In this document: positions 1 to 8,100 of the stretch, piece by piece
Layout of the letters: the number at the start of each line of letters is the position of its first letter
Numbering within the stretch: the first letter of the stretch is position 1
Source: Lachnospiraceae bacterium UBA3762
Lineage (GTDB): Bacteria > Bacillota > Clostridia > Lachnospirales > Lachnospiraceae
Reading direction: 5' to 3'
Assembly: GCA_002371615.1 (NCBI GenBank)
Contig: DFGA01000001.1
Coordinates: 1 to 50,780 of the forward strand
DNA length: 50,780 nucleotides
Made by a program: the position numbers and the translations under genes
Notes under the pieces: model-generated
Databases searched by the model: none
Told to the model about the DNA's origin: nothing
The model's input: only the letters and a program-made list of their open reading frames with translations

Positions 1-66
<66 letters not shown>

Positions 67-159
67 ATGTTTAATCCAGCGATCAGTTGAACGTAGCTTC
101 GCTTCGTCCGTTTAATCTACTGTTTGGTTTCGTTCTGAAATTTTAATTCAAGGAATTCT

Positions 160-212
160 GTAACGCCTTTCGGCGTTACTTGGCACCACATTTGCTTACG
201 CAAATATGGCAC
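160..212 (-). promoter_or_regulatory. rRNA leader hairpins with GNRA tetraloops
   Basis: Two hairpins lie between the rrn promoter and 16S. Positions 160-179 form an 8-bp stem (GTAACGCC/GGCGTTAC) whose loop reads GAAA on the minus strand. Positions 183-212 form a stem of about 13 bp including G-U pairs, whose loop reads GTAA. Both loops are GNRA type only when read on the minus strand, which supports transcription toward 16S. A leader-folding or processing role is an inference. Confidence 0.6.
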
Positions 213-301
213 ATTAATTTCAGGGATTGGTTGTACTATTTTATTTTCAAGGTACTCCGCCAAAAGCGCAAAAAAATAACCCCGCTTGAAGCGGCTTTAT
301 T

Positions 302-330
302 AATATATCATTGCATTTGGGCATTGTCAA
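302..330 (-). promoter_or_regulatory. rrn operon promoter
   Basis: The minus strand has a perfect -35 box TTGACA (330-325), a 17-bp spacer and -10 box TATATT (307-302). The stretch just upstream (331-365) is very A/T-rich, like an UP element. This places the start near 295, about 230 nt before 16S. A short CCGC/GCGG hairpin followed by seven T residues lies within the first 40 nt of the transcript and could act as an early attenuator. Confidence 0.85.
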
Positions 331-353
331 CGGAATTTTCAAAAAATTTTTAT

Positions 354-394
354 CAAAAAAATGCCCTAAAATTAAGCTTTTAAGGGCATTTTTT
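354..394 (-). terminator. Intrinsic terminator of the XRE regulator gene
   Basis: ATGCCCT and AGGGCAT pair, with extension into A/T runs on both sides, and an inner AAAA/TTTT helix with one bulged base. On the minus strand the stem is followed by a T tract. It ends the transcript of the gene at 457-1446 directly upstream of the rrn promoter, insulating the rRNA operon. The symmetric T/A runs could also make it work in the other direction. Confidence 0.8.
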
Positions 395-456
395 CTTTTC
401 ACCGATCAGTATACAATATATGGTATAAAGAACAATTAATGAACACTATAGATGAG

Positions 457-1446
457 TTAATCTTCCTTAACAAACGATTCGGCTATCAACCTGATAAGTG
501 CAAACAACACTCCCGATACAGCCCAGATTATCCATGTACGGTCCCACCTATTAGTCACAAAACTGATCCCGAGATAGATAACCACTATCAGGAGCCAGTA
601 TATCCCCGTCAGCGGCTCAAGTTTTACATTTTTCCTCTTCCTTTCACGGGTATAATCACCGCTCTGAAGAATGATCTTGTAAGAACCGTAGACACCGCAC
701 ACGGAAACAAACAGGTAAACCGCGCATCCTACAAGCAGCAACAGCAGGCAGACCATGCTCTCGATAACAAACTGCGACATTCCGAGTACCGAGCATACTA
801 TAAGCGGAACCGCTCCAAGAACACACATAAGCACTCCTGTTGCCAATGCTTTTGTATTGTTGCCCTCGTTCTCGGCAAGTCTCTCTTTTGCCATCCCGTC
901 AACACCGTACTCTGTCTCAAATGCTTCTCTTTCAAGATAATCAAATTTTGAAAGTTTGCCTCCTTTTGTAATGAACAAAAATACAGCTGTGCCAACCTGT
1001 GCAAATAACGCGATGAGTCCGATAGCCACACACGCACCTTCCGAAATGCGGCATAGTCCGGAAGCCTGCAGACCCGCCAGAAATAGCAGTATTACCGGAG
1101 AAGTTATACACAGGAATACTCCGAGACCTATCTTGGGAAGATACTGTTTTCTACAGGAAATATATTCCGTAGCCTCTTCCATGGATACTCTTCTTACCGG
1201 TGAGTCGGAAGATCCTCTTTCATAGTTCACTTCCGTATCCTCGGGCTCCATTTCATCCTTTAGAAGATAATCCGTGCTTACACCGAATATTTCCGCCATC
1301 TTCAATAACTTCTGAAGATCCGGTACACTCTGGGCTCCCTCCCATTTTGAAACGGACTGCCTTGATACATCGAGCATCTCGGCGAGCTCTTCCTGAGACC
1401 ATCCATTCTTTTTTCTTTCATTAATAATCTTATCAGCTAAAATCAT
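457..1446 (-). CDS. Membrane-bound XRE-family transcriptional regulator
   Basis: This 329-aa protein has an N-terminal lambda-repressor-like helix-turn-helix (about residues 5-60, containing WSQEELAEMLDVSRQSVSKWE). A charged linker follows, then a C-terminal half with about five hydrophobic segments (roughly residues 105-125, 140-160, 200-220, 230-250 and 280-320). This is the common Firmicute layout of an HTH tethered to a membrane domain, presumed to sense an envelope or small-molecule signal; the ligand is unknown. The ATG start is supported by GGAAAGGAT about 8 nt upstream. It is a single gene with its own promoter (-10 at 1547-1552) and terminator (354-394). The promoter is dense with repeats, suggesting autoregulation. 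Confidence 0.85.
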   Translation of the reverse strand: MILADKIINERKKNGWSQEELAEMLDVSRQSVSKWEGAQSVPDLQKLLKMAEIFGVSTDYLLKDEMEPEDTEVNYERGSSDSPVRRVSMEEATEYISCRKQYLPKIGLGVFLCITSPVILLFLAGLQASGLCRISEGACVAIGLIALFAQVGTAVFLFITKGGKLSKFDYLEREAFETEYGVDGMAKERLAENEGNNTKALATGVLMCVLGAVPLIVCSVLGMSQFVIESMVCLLLLLVGCAVYLFVSVCGVYGSYKIILQSGDYTRERKRKNVKLEPLTGIYWLLIVVIYLGISFVTNRWDRTWIIWAVSGVLFALIRLIAESFVKED

Positions 1447-1505
1447 TTGCTTATCCTTTCCGAATTCATCATTGTCTTCTTCAAAACCAAAACCTGTTAA
1501 TTTGT

Positions 1506-1588
1506 TTGTTCGAACAATCTGACAATAATAACTTTGGCGGTTGCAAACTATAAAGCCGGCTTTTCAATTTGTCAACCGGCGGTTGCAA
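1506..1588 (-). promoter_or_regulatory. Promoter and candidate operators of the XRE regulator gene
   Basis: On the minus strand, -35 TTGACA (1575-1570) and -10 TATAGT (1552-1547) are separated by 17 bp. An 11-bp direct repeat GGCGGTTGCAA (plus-strand reading) occurs at 1536-1546, touching the -10, and at 1578-1588, just upstream of the -35. The copies are exactly 42 bp apart, about four helical turns. A perfect palindrome AAAGCCGGCTTT (1552-1563) fills the spacer, and another, TTGTTCGAACAA (1506-1517), lies in the 5' UTR. Promoter boxes are seen directly; operator function is inferred. Confidence 0.7.
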
Positions 1589-1606
1589 TTAGCGTAAATA
1601 CCGGAT

Positions 1607-3085
1607 TTATTCGCTTACAGATTCGGAACTTACCGGGAATGTGAAGTATGTATCGGGGTACGGTTCATCATCAAGGGTAAAATGCCACCACTCTGTTTCA
1701 AGCGGTCTGAATCCATGCTCTAACATAGCATCCCTTAGGATCATACGATTGTTGAACTGTTCCTCTGTGATTTCTTTGTAATCCGGATGGGACAATTCCC
1801 CGAAGAAATCAAACGTGCCTCCCATATCAAGTTCCTTCTCGGTCTCCATGTCAAACAGTGTCAGGTCAACCGTACTTCCCCTGCTGTGTCCGCTGTGTTC
1901 GGCAATGTATCCCTGAGGGAATAGAACGTCCTTTTCAAGATCGGGATAAAAGTACTCCTTCATTCTCGTATCATCTGTATCTTCCGCCCACTCGACAAAA
2001 TTAGTTACAGCCATCTGCGGACGGTAAGCATCGTATATTTTCAGGCGGTATCCCTTTTCCGTAAGCTCCTCACTTACTTCTAAAAGAGCTGCTGCCGCCT
2101 CTTTTGTCAGCAGAGCAACCGGTTCCTCATACCCTTCTATGCGGTCTCCGACAAAATTATATGTTGAATAATAGCGTATCTCGAGAATCGCATCCGGAAC
2201 TGCCTCAGACAGAAGAACAAAGTCTGACGAGTCATCCGAATAATTAACAGTCTCTTCAGCGGCTGCAAGTTCATTTTCGGGATCCCATTCCTCATACAGA
2301 TCGGGGCTTATATTCTGCAATGTATCGATCACAACAACGCAGTCTTCCCTGACATTTCGCATAACCGTGATCATTTTGTCCTGCGGAATGGCAACGCATC
2401 CGCCGGTATAAGGCTTGTCCAGTTTAAAGCAATGGAGGAAAATCGCTGATCCGAGTCCTGCCTCTCCGTCTTCGTTATAGCTTATATTCAGACAATACTG
2501 GTACGGAATGGTATAGTCCTTAATATGCTCCGAACTTTCCACATCAAGGTCCGGATAGTCCTTGATGCTTACCATTTTGTTGTACATATATCCGTCTCGT
2601 TGATCACCTGACCAGTAATCATCATCAGTTACCTTTTTATAGGGAATAGCACACCCCGGATCACCGGCAATGCCGAACGCCTCAGTAAATCGGAATACTC
2701 CTACGGGAGTTTTTGCATCACCTTCTTTTTCCTTGCCAATTCCGTTCTTGCCAATATAGCCCGGTGTGGAAATAATCTGCTCCCATTTGCCATTTTCATC
2801 TTTCTGGTGCATAGATACATATGCGGTCGTCTTTCCTACAGCAGCAACAACAAATAACTGGTCGGCATCGGATGCCTGCTGCATTTTTCCTACCCATTCC
2901 GGTGACTCTCCCTGATCGGCCAGACCCGCTATCAGATTCATCGGATCATAATCCGTCTCACTTACAGAGTTGGTCTGCTCTGCGATCTTTGAGAGGTCCT
3001 CGGCAAGATTACACCCTGTAAGAGTAAGCGCAACAGTAGCCGTAACAAGCATTGCCAATATTCTTAAAGTTTTCTTATTCTTCAT
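1607..3085 (-). CDS. Lipoprotein fusing an L,D-transpeptidase domain to a VanX-type D-Ala-D-Ala dipeptidase domain
   Basis: This 492-aa protein has a lipoprotein signal with lipobox LTGC (Cys25). Residues 75-255 look like a YkuD-type L,D-transpeptidase: TPVGVF near 126, and the catalytic block with His218 (FLHC) and Cys230 (TGGC). Residues 288-485 match the VanX/DdpX zinc D,D-dipeptidase family: YDAYRP near 351, SGHSRGSTVD with His400 and Asp407, and EWWH with Glu465 and His468. All expected zinc and catalytic residues are present. The start at 3085 is preferred over an in-frame ATG at 3178 because AGAGGAG lies 7 nt upstream and a signal peptide follows directly. It acts at the outer face of the membrane on peptidoglycan stems. 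The gene lies 38 bp after the NSS transporter gene. No vanH or vanA neighbour is present, so cell-wall maintenance is likelier than glycopeptide resistance. Confidence 0.86.
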   Translation of the reverse strand: MKNKKTLRILAMLVTATVALTLTGCNLAEDLSKIAEQTNSVSETDYDPMNLIAGLADQGESPEWVGKMQQASDADQLFVVAAVGKTTAYVSMHQKDENGKWEQIISTPGYIGKNGIGKEKEGDAKTPVGVFRFTEAFGIAGDPGCAIPYKKVTDDDYWSGDQRDGYMYNKMVSIKDYPDLDVESSEHIKDYTIPYQYCLNISYNEDGEAGLGSAIFLHCFKLDKPYTGGCVAIPQDKMITVMRNVREDCVVVIDTLQNISPDLYEEWDPENELAAAEETVNYSDDSSDFVLLSEAVPDAILEIRYYSTYNFVGDRIEGYEEPVALLTKEAAAALLEVSEELTEKGYRLKIYDAYRPQMAVTNFVEWAEDTDDTRMKEYFYPDLEKDVLFPQGYIAEHSGHSRGSTVDLTLFDMETEKELDMGGTFDFFGELSHPDYKEITEEQFNNRMILRDAMLEHGFRPLETEWWHFTLDDEPYPDTYFTFPVSSESVSE

Positions 3086-3123
3086 TTTTCTCCTCTTTTC
3101 ATTATTAAAGAGCCTGTCAGCTT

Positions 3124-4479
3124 TTAGATTTCCACAAAGAACGGAGTTAAAAGGATGATTATCATAAATATCGGACATACAAACTTCATCATTATGTTAT
3201 ACAGTCCCTTTGCCTTAAATGTCTCTCCGTTAAGCGTTGTCTCATCTTCTATATATTCCGGTTTGACGATATAGCCTACAAGTACGCACGTAAGCAGGGC
3301 AACTATCGGCATCATAATGTTATTGGATATAAAATCAAAGAAGTCAAGTATCTGGTATCCGAATATCGTTACCTCGCTCCAGCTGCTGTATCCGAGTACG
3401 GACAGCATTCCCATTACGATAACTATGATAAAGCACACCGTCGTCGACGCAATTCTTCCTAACTTAAACTTCTCGGATACAATTGATACCATTGTTTCAA
3501 GAAGCGAAACCGAAGATGTAAGTGCCGCAAATGCTACAAGTATAAAAAATGCCGCACCTGCAATATACCCGCCTCTCATCGAGTCAAACACCTTCGGAAG
3601 TGTCACAAACATAAGGCCGGGACCGGCATTAAGAGCTGCCGCATCTCCGCCGCTGAAGATGATAACGCTAGGAACAATGATTAGTCCGGCAATTATCGCA
3701 ATAAGCGTATCGAAAAAGCTGATCTGTCTCGTAGATGCTTCTATCGAATCCTGTTTTCTCATGTAGGATCCGTAAGTTACCATTATTCCCATTGCAAGCG
3801 ACATTGAGTAAAACAGCTGACCCATGGCTGCTACCACCGTTTTAAGGAGCTTTGCAACCGTAAATCCGGCAAAAGTCGGCAGAACATAGTACTTTAATCC
3901 TTCCCCGGCACCGGGAAGCGTCATAACATAAATTGCTATTCCGATGGACAGCAGTACAAGAATCGGCATCAGTATTTTGCTAACCTTCTCTATTCCCTTT
4001 TGAACTCCGAATATTACAACTACCGCGGTAAGTGCTGCATATATTATGAAGAATACCGATGTCTGGCCGGCTGTGGAAATAAACCCTCCGAAAAAATCGT
4101 CCGATGTGGCCTCTGCCCCCTGTCCGCATACAAATGTAACCAGATATTTAAGTACCCATCCACCGATAACACAGTAGTATGGTGTGATAACAAACGGAAC
4201 AAGAGCCGCAATCGGACCCAGAAAACCAAATCTTGCATCCGCATGCTTATATGCCCCTATGACACTTTTTCCCGTTCTTCTGCCAAGTGAAATCTCCGTT
4301 ACCATTAACGAAAATCCGAAAGTTACCACCAGTATTATATAGATAACAAGAAATATCCCGCCACCGTATTTGGCCGCAAGATACGGGAATCTCCATATAT
4401 TTCCCAGTCCTATAGCCGAGCCTGCTGCCGCAAGGATAAATCCTATTCTGCTTCCGAAACTTTCTTTTTTCTCTTCCAT
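3124..4479 (-). CDS. Sodium-dependent transporter of the NSS (SNF) family
   Basis: This 451-aa multi-pass membrane protein has the hallmark first helix GSAIGLGNIWRFPYLAAKYG (about residues 23-42), which lines the sodium and substrate sites in LeuT-fold NSS transporters. About 11-12 hydrophobic segments follow, the usual number and length for bacterial members such as MhsT and TnaT. Substrates in the family are amino acids or related amines taken up with sodium; the specific one cannot be read here. The start at 4479 is chosen because GAGG lies 8 nt upstream, whereas the in-frame ATG at 4500 has no ribosome site. It follows trmL by about 36 bp. Confidence 0.9.
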   Translation of the reverse strand: MEEKKESFGSRIGFILAAAGSAIGLGNIWRFPYLAAKYGGGIFLVIYIILVVTFGFSLMVTEISLGRRTGKSVIGAYKHADARFGFLGPIAALVPFVITPYYCVIGGWVLKYLVTFVCGQGAEATSDDFFGGFISTAGQTSVFFIIYAALTAVVVIFGVQKGIEKVSKILMPILVLLSIGIAIYVMTLPGAGEGLKYYVLPTFAGFTVAKLLKTVVAAMGQLFYSMSLAMGIMVTYGSYMRKQDSIEASTRQISFFDTLIAIIAGLIIVPSVIIFSGGDAAALNAGPGLMFVTLPKVFDSMRGGYIAGAAFFILVAFAALTSSVSLLETMVSIVSEKFKLGRIASTTVCFIIVIVMGMLSVLGYSSWSEVTIFGYQILDFFDFISNNIMMPIVALLTCVLVGYIVKPEYIEDETTLNGETFKAKGLYNIMMKFVCPIFMIIILLTPFFVEI

Positions 4480-4515
4480 TATCCCATCCTCATAAAACAT
4501 ACTATTATTGAAGTA

Positions 4516-5022
4516 TCAGTCCTTGATATTACCATACCAGCTGAGTCTGTGCAAACTGCCCGCCTCCTCAAGTCCCGCAAAATCATTCTGCCGCAGTGCC
4601 TCATATAACACGATCGCAGCTGCATTAGAAAGGTTAAGTGACCTCTCTCCCTTCATCATAGGTATCCGGATACATCTCTCCCTGTTCTCAACTAGTATCT
4701 CTTCAGGTATCCCTGCGGTCTCTTTCCCGAACATGAGAAAATCATCTGCTCCCAAACTTGCCTCGGCATATGATTTTTCGGCCTTCGTTGTAAGGTACCA
4801 TATCCTGCTGCCGCCATGGATTGCCATAAACTCTTCGTAATTCTTGTATATACTTACGTCCAGCTTATCCCAGTAATCAAGACCAGCTCTTTTCAGGGTT
4901 TTCTCATTGATCTGAAAGCCCAGAGGCTCTATCAGATGTAATTTCGTCCCTGTAACAACGCAGGTTCTGCCTATATTCCCCGTATTTGCCGGTATCTCCG
5001 GCTCAAGTAGTACTATATTCAT
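4516..5022 (-). CDS. trmL: tRNA (cytidine(34)-2'-O)-methyltransferase, TrmL
   Basis: This 168-aa SPOUT-class methyltransferase has the full set of family motifs: IPANTGNIGRTC near residue 10, LHLIEPLGF near 29, and the C-terminal trefoil-knot motifs FGKETAGIP (about 107) and SLNLSNAAA (about 134). TrmL methylates the ribose of the wobble base in tRNA-Leu using S-adenosylmethionine. Its ATG lies 5 bp after the GH5 gene stop and has no clear ribosome site of its own, so translational coupling is likely. That places a housekeeping tRNA-modification gene at the end of a carbohydrate operon. Confidence 0.93.
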   Translation of the reverse strand: MNIVLLEPEIPANTGNIGRTCVVTGTKLHLIEPLGFQINEKTLKRAGLDYWDKLDVSIYKNYEEFMAIHGGSRIWYLTTKAEKSYAEASLGADDFLMFGKETAGIPEEILVENRERCIRIPMMKGERSLNLSNAAAIVLYEALRQNDFAGLEEAGSLHRLSWYGNIKD

Positions 5023-5027
5023 TATGC

Positions 5028-6068
5028 TTATAATACTTTAATCATCTCTTCCATTATCGGAGCATAATGCTCATCCACCAGCCCGAAGTCCTTGTTCTTG
5101 TAATTCCACAGTGCTCTTCCTATTCCGAACTTCTCAAAGCTTGCGTGAATGTCCTTCATCCAGTTAAGGGTATCGGGAAGCGGCGCACGGTCTATTACAC
5201 CATACTCACCACAATACAGCGGAACGTTCTTCTCAATCGCCGTATCCACCGCAACTTTAAACATCTTATCAAAGAAGGCTCCTTCACCGTCCATCACTTC
5301 ACTGAATACAGCACCCATATGATTTTTGGAGAACTCTTCACTCTTGCGTCTTATGTATTCAATATCCTCGGGATATGTCATTTCATAATCATCCGTCATC
5401 CCCTCTACCCAGTATGCCTTCTGATGGGTAAAGCACAACGGTTCATAACAATGGAAATTGAAGACTATCTTCTCATCTACCGGTACCTTGATGCCGGGAA
5501 CCGCAAACACATTGTTGTAGTTTACCCCGCCAACGATGATGTAGCTGTCCGGAGCAATTGCGCGGATCTTTCCGATAGCCTTTGTGGCAATTTCGTTCCA
5601 CTTTGACTCATAATCCGGATTAACCACCTCGTTCAAAAGTTCAAAAGCAAGAATGTCCTTATCTTTTCCGTATCTTGCTGCAAACATTTCCCATGTATCG
5701 TAGAATGTCTCCTGAAGCATCTCATCCTCAAAAAATACATCTGCATCAGGTACCGCCCCCGCATCAAACATATACCCTTTGGCCTTATGAAGATCAAGAA
5801 TCATATTTAACCCATGCTTACGGCACCAGCCGATGCAGTCATCAATATGTGATATTCCCTCGGAATTGACCACATCGAGATCTCCCTGTTCTTTCATGAA
5901 AACATCATAATCAACAGGAACTCTCACATGATCAAGCCCGAATGATTTTATCCTTTTGATATCCTCTTCCGTAATAAAACTATTGAAATGCTCTTCTGTA
6001 TAGGCGACACACTGTGAGAGCCATCCCCCAAGGTTGACTCCTTTTTGATATCCTTCGAATCTTTTCAT
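5028..6068 (-). CDS. Intracellular glycoside hydrolase family 5 (beta-glucanase type)
   Basis: The protein is about 346 aa, a single GH5 (beta/alpha)8 domain. Using numbering from the upstream ATG at 6074, it has GVNLGGWLS near 12, RVPVD with Arg51, LDLHKAKG near 94, the acid/base Glu149 in LLNEV and the nucleophile Glu290 in CGEYG. No signal peptide is visible, so it probably cleaves imported beta-linked oligosaccharides. The start at 6068 is favoured because AAGGAG lies 9 nt upstream; the alternative at 6074 leaves only 3 nt. It is 30 bp downstream of a sugar-binding protein gene in the yesNM operon. Exact specificity (cellodextrin, 1,3-glucan or other) is not resolved. Confidence 0.88.
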   Translation of the reverse strand: MKRFEGYQKGVNLGGWLSQCVAYTEEHFNSFITEEDIKRIKSFGLDHVRVPVDYDVFMKEQGDLDVVNSEGISHIDDCIGWCRKHGLNMILDLHKAKGYMFDAGAVPDADVFFEDEMLQETFYDTWEMFAARYGKDKDILAFELLNEVVNPDYESKWNEIATKAIGKIRAIAPDSYIIVGGVNYNNVFAVPGIKVPVDEKIVFNFHCYEPLCFTHQKAYWVEGMTDDYEMTYPEDIEYIRRKSEEFSKNHMGAVFSEVMDGEGAFFDKMFKVAVDTAIEKNVPLYCGEYGVIDRAPLPDTLNWMKDIHASFEKFGIGRALWNYKNKDFGLVDEHYAPIMEEMIKVL

Positions 6069-6104
6069 GTTCATTTTCTCCTTTTCTAACTCCTGAGAGC
6101 CACA

Positions 6105-7163
6105 TTACTTTAAATACTCCTGTACATTATCGTAAGTAATAATACTATAAGGGGTATATACGTATTTATCAAATGTGAGTTTGACCGTATCCGGAAATGG
6201 CCTGTTCTGGGCAAGCGCATATGCCATTTCCATTATTACCTCTCCCTGCCCCCTTGAATCATTGTATACGCTTCCGTCCAGCTTCATCGTCCTGATCGCC
6301 TCAAGGGCATCCTCCGTTCCGTTGATCCCTACGACAAAAGGATCCAATGGGTAGTTTGCATCTTCCAAAGCGTCTATGGCGCCAAGTGCCATATCATCAT
6401 TATTTGCAATGACCATCTCTATCTGGATCGGATACCGGTCAATAAGCTCCCTCATCTTGGTTCTTGCCTGATCCCTGTCCCAGTTTGCATATTCGTCTCC
6501 CAGCTTTTCAAGAGAAAATCCCGCGTTTAACAGCTCCTTGGTGCATACATTTGTTCTTACAATATCATCCTGATGTCCGGCCTCTCCCTCAAGAATTACA
6601 TATTGAATGGTGCCGTTTTTGTTAACATCAATCTTTGAAAACGTCTCCCTGTCAGTAAGAGCATCTATTATTATCTTTGCCTGCATTTCTCCGGACTGGC
6701 GCGCATGGGCTCCCACATAATATATCTTGTCCCATCTTGACAGGTCTTCTTCAACCGGCTCTCTGTTGAAAAAAATCACAGGAGTATCGCTTGCCATTGC
6801 TTTATCGATTATCAATGTTGCATCTGTTCTGTCAACCAGGTTCACGCATAATATATCGTACCCCGCCGCAATATATTTTCTTGCCTGATCATTTTGAGTA
6901 AGCTGGCTTTTCTTGGCACCGACGATATCAAGAGTGATCCTGATACCGTCCTCATTCTCTTTTTGACGGCACCACTTTGTCATGTACTTTGTCATTGAAT
7001 CAACATATGTATCATACTCATCATATGTAAGTACCGCGATCTTGATATCTTTGGATGATTTTTCCCCGGTATCACAACCTGTAAACATTGCTGCCGTAAC
7101 TACAAGGAGCGTCAGTATTCTAATTAACAAATGGGAACAGTAATGTCTGATTGTCCTCATCAT
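6105..7163 (-). CDS. Sugar-binding lipoprotein (periplasmic-binding-protein type)
   Basis: This 352-aa protein has a hydrophobic N-terminus ending in lipobox FTGC (about residue 30), then a type I periplasmic-binding fold resembling galactose/ribose-binding proteins. Recognisable stretches are IKIAVLTYDEYDTYVDSM at the mature start, ITLDIVGAKKSQL, DTPVIFFNREP, and MVIANNDDMALGAIDAL in the second lobe. The start overlaps the preceding gene by 44 bp; GGAG about 7-10 nt upstream serves ATGs at 7163 or 7160. It sits in an operon with YesM and YesN but no permease or ATPase, so it may deliver a sugar signal to the sensor kinase rather than feed a transporter. That role is inferred. Confidence 0.82.
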   Translation of the reverse strand: MMRTIRHYCSHLLIRILTLLVVTAAMFTGCDTGEKSSKDIKIAVLTYDEYDTYVDSMTKYMTKWCRQKENEDGIRITLDIVGAKKSQLTQNDQARKYIAAGYDILCVNLVDRTDATLIIDKAMASDTPVIFFNREPVEEDLSRWDKIYYVGAHARQSGEMQAKIIIDALTDRETFSKIDVNKNGTIQYVILEGEAGHQDDIVRTNVCTKELLNAGFSLEKLGDEYANWDRDQARTKMRELIDRYPIQIEMVIANNDDMALGAIDALEDANYPLDPFVVGINGTEDALEAIRTMKLDGSVYNDSRGQGEVIMEMAYALAQNRPFPDTVKLTFDKYVYTPYSIITYDNVQEYLK

Positions 7164-8100
7164 ACATATTCTCCTTCCTTACGATCTTGTAATCTATCTC
7201 TTCTCCTGTATACTTCTTACCGGCATTCTTCTTATCCAGAGCATACACTGCAGCAAGATATCCCATACTGTATTCATCAGGATAAGCAAGGGCGCGGATC
7301 TCCTTATCGTACAAATTATAGACCGCTTTGTTGGATGTAGAGACAGAATAAACTTTGCTGTGCTGATTAAGGTTAACAAGTGCATCAAGAAGCGCATCGG
7401 TTGCCAAATTATCAAATGTAACTATCGCATCACACGCTTCCGAAACAAGTGCTCTTTGAACAAAAACCCTTCTGTTTACTGTCTTTTCATTATCATTTCT
7501 CGACCAGGTCAAGACCCTTCCTACTTTACCTTCACTAGCGATGGCATCCCGGAATCCTTTTTCACGGAGTGTGACCGTATCTCTTTCGGTATTCTCCGAG
7601 ATGATCGCGACTGTTACGATATCGCTTTCGTTCTTAACAAATTGCTTTCCCAGGTCATAACCTATTTGGTAGTCATTCGGTGATATATACTCTGTTTTAT
7701 TGTTTTCTTCTGAACCGGGACCAATGAAGATTACCGGAATCCTCACTCTTAATCCGTTTAAATAATCCCTTATTTCCTTACTGTTACAAGCTGCAATAAT
7801 AAGTGCATCCGCACCGTTTGATATTTCTCTGGATATTATTTCTTCCTGCTCTTTGACATCGTTTTCCGACAGCGTGGTTATAAGCGCAAGGTCCGCATCG
7901 TTTTCCTCACAGACAAGACCGGCTCCCTGCCTCATATTCTCCCATCTTTCGGAATCATCACCGTATACGATGAATGAAACCTTTTTTCTTGATTCCTTTC
8001 CCGGGGAATTGGAATAGGTCGATGACAAGGTAATACCAAGGAAAACAAAGAGGACAGCAATCAGAATAATAAGATTTTTATTCTTAAGTACCTTTCTCAT
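7120..8100 (-). CDS. Membrane-anchored sugar-binding-protein-like protein
   Basis: This 326-aa protein has one N-terminal hydrophobic helix (residues 9-27) and no lipobox cysteine, so it is probably anchored by an uncleaved helix. The rest resembles a type I periplasmic-binding fold: KKVSFIVYGDDSERWENM at the lobe 1 start, GADALIIAACNSKEI, RIPVIFIGPGS, and ACDAIVTFDNLATDALLDAL in lobe 2. The gene overlaps yesM by 4 bp (ATGA) and the next binding-protein gene by 44 bp, so the three are tightly coupled. A co-sensor role for YesM, like XylFII with LytS, fits the context; its ligand is unknown. Confidence 0.78.
   Translation of the reverse strand: MRKVLKNKNLIILIAVLFVFLGITLSSTYSNSPGKESRKKVSFIVYGDDSERWENMRQGAGLVCEENDADLALITTLSENDVKEQEEIISREISNGADALIIAACNSKEIRDYLNGLRVRIPVIFIGPGSEENNKTEYISPNDYQIGYDLGKQFVKNESDIVTVAIISENTERDTVTLREKGFRDAIASEGKVGRVLTWSRNDNEKTVNRRVFVQRALVSEACDAIVTFDNLATDALLDALVNLNQHSKVYSVSTSNKAVYNLYDKEIRALAYPDEYSMGYLAAVYALDKKNAGKKYTGEEIDYKIVRKENMYDEDNQTLLFPFVN

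Noticed and set aside
183..212. CRISPR-like or phage palindromes in the rRNA leader
   Set aside because: There are no regularly spaced repeats or spacers; the palindromes are leader hairpins. No CRISPR array was seen anywhere in the window.
439..951. Long plus-strand frames over the XRE gene and similar frames opposite most minus-strand genes
   Set aside because: They lack ribosome sites and family motifs and mirror the coding strand; they are antisense artefacts of real genes.
1607..3085. Vancomycin-resistance locus because of the VanX-like domain
   Set aside because: No vanH, vanA-type ligase or vanRS genes are nearby, and the fusion to an exported transpeptidase differs from the cytoplasmic VanX of resistance operons.
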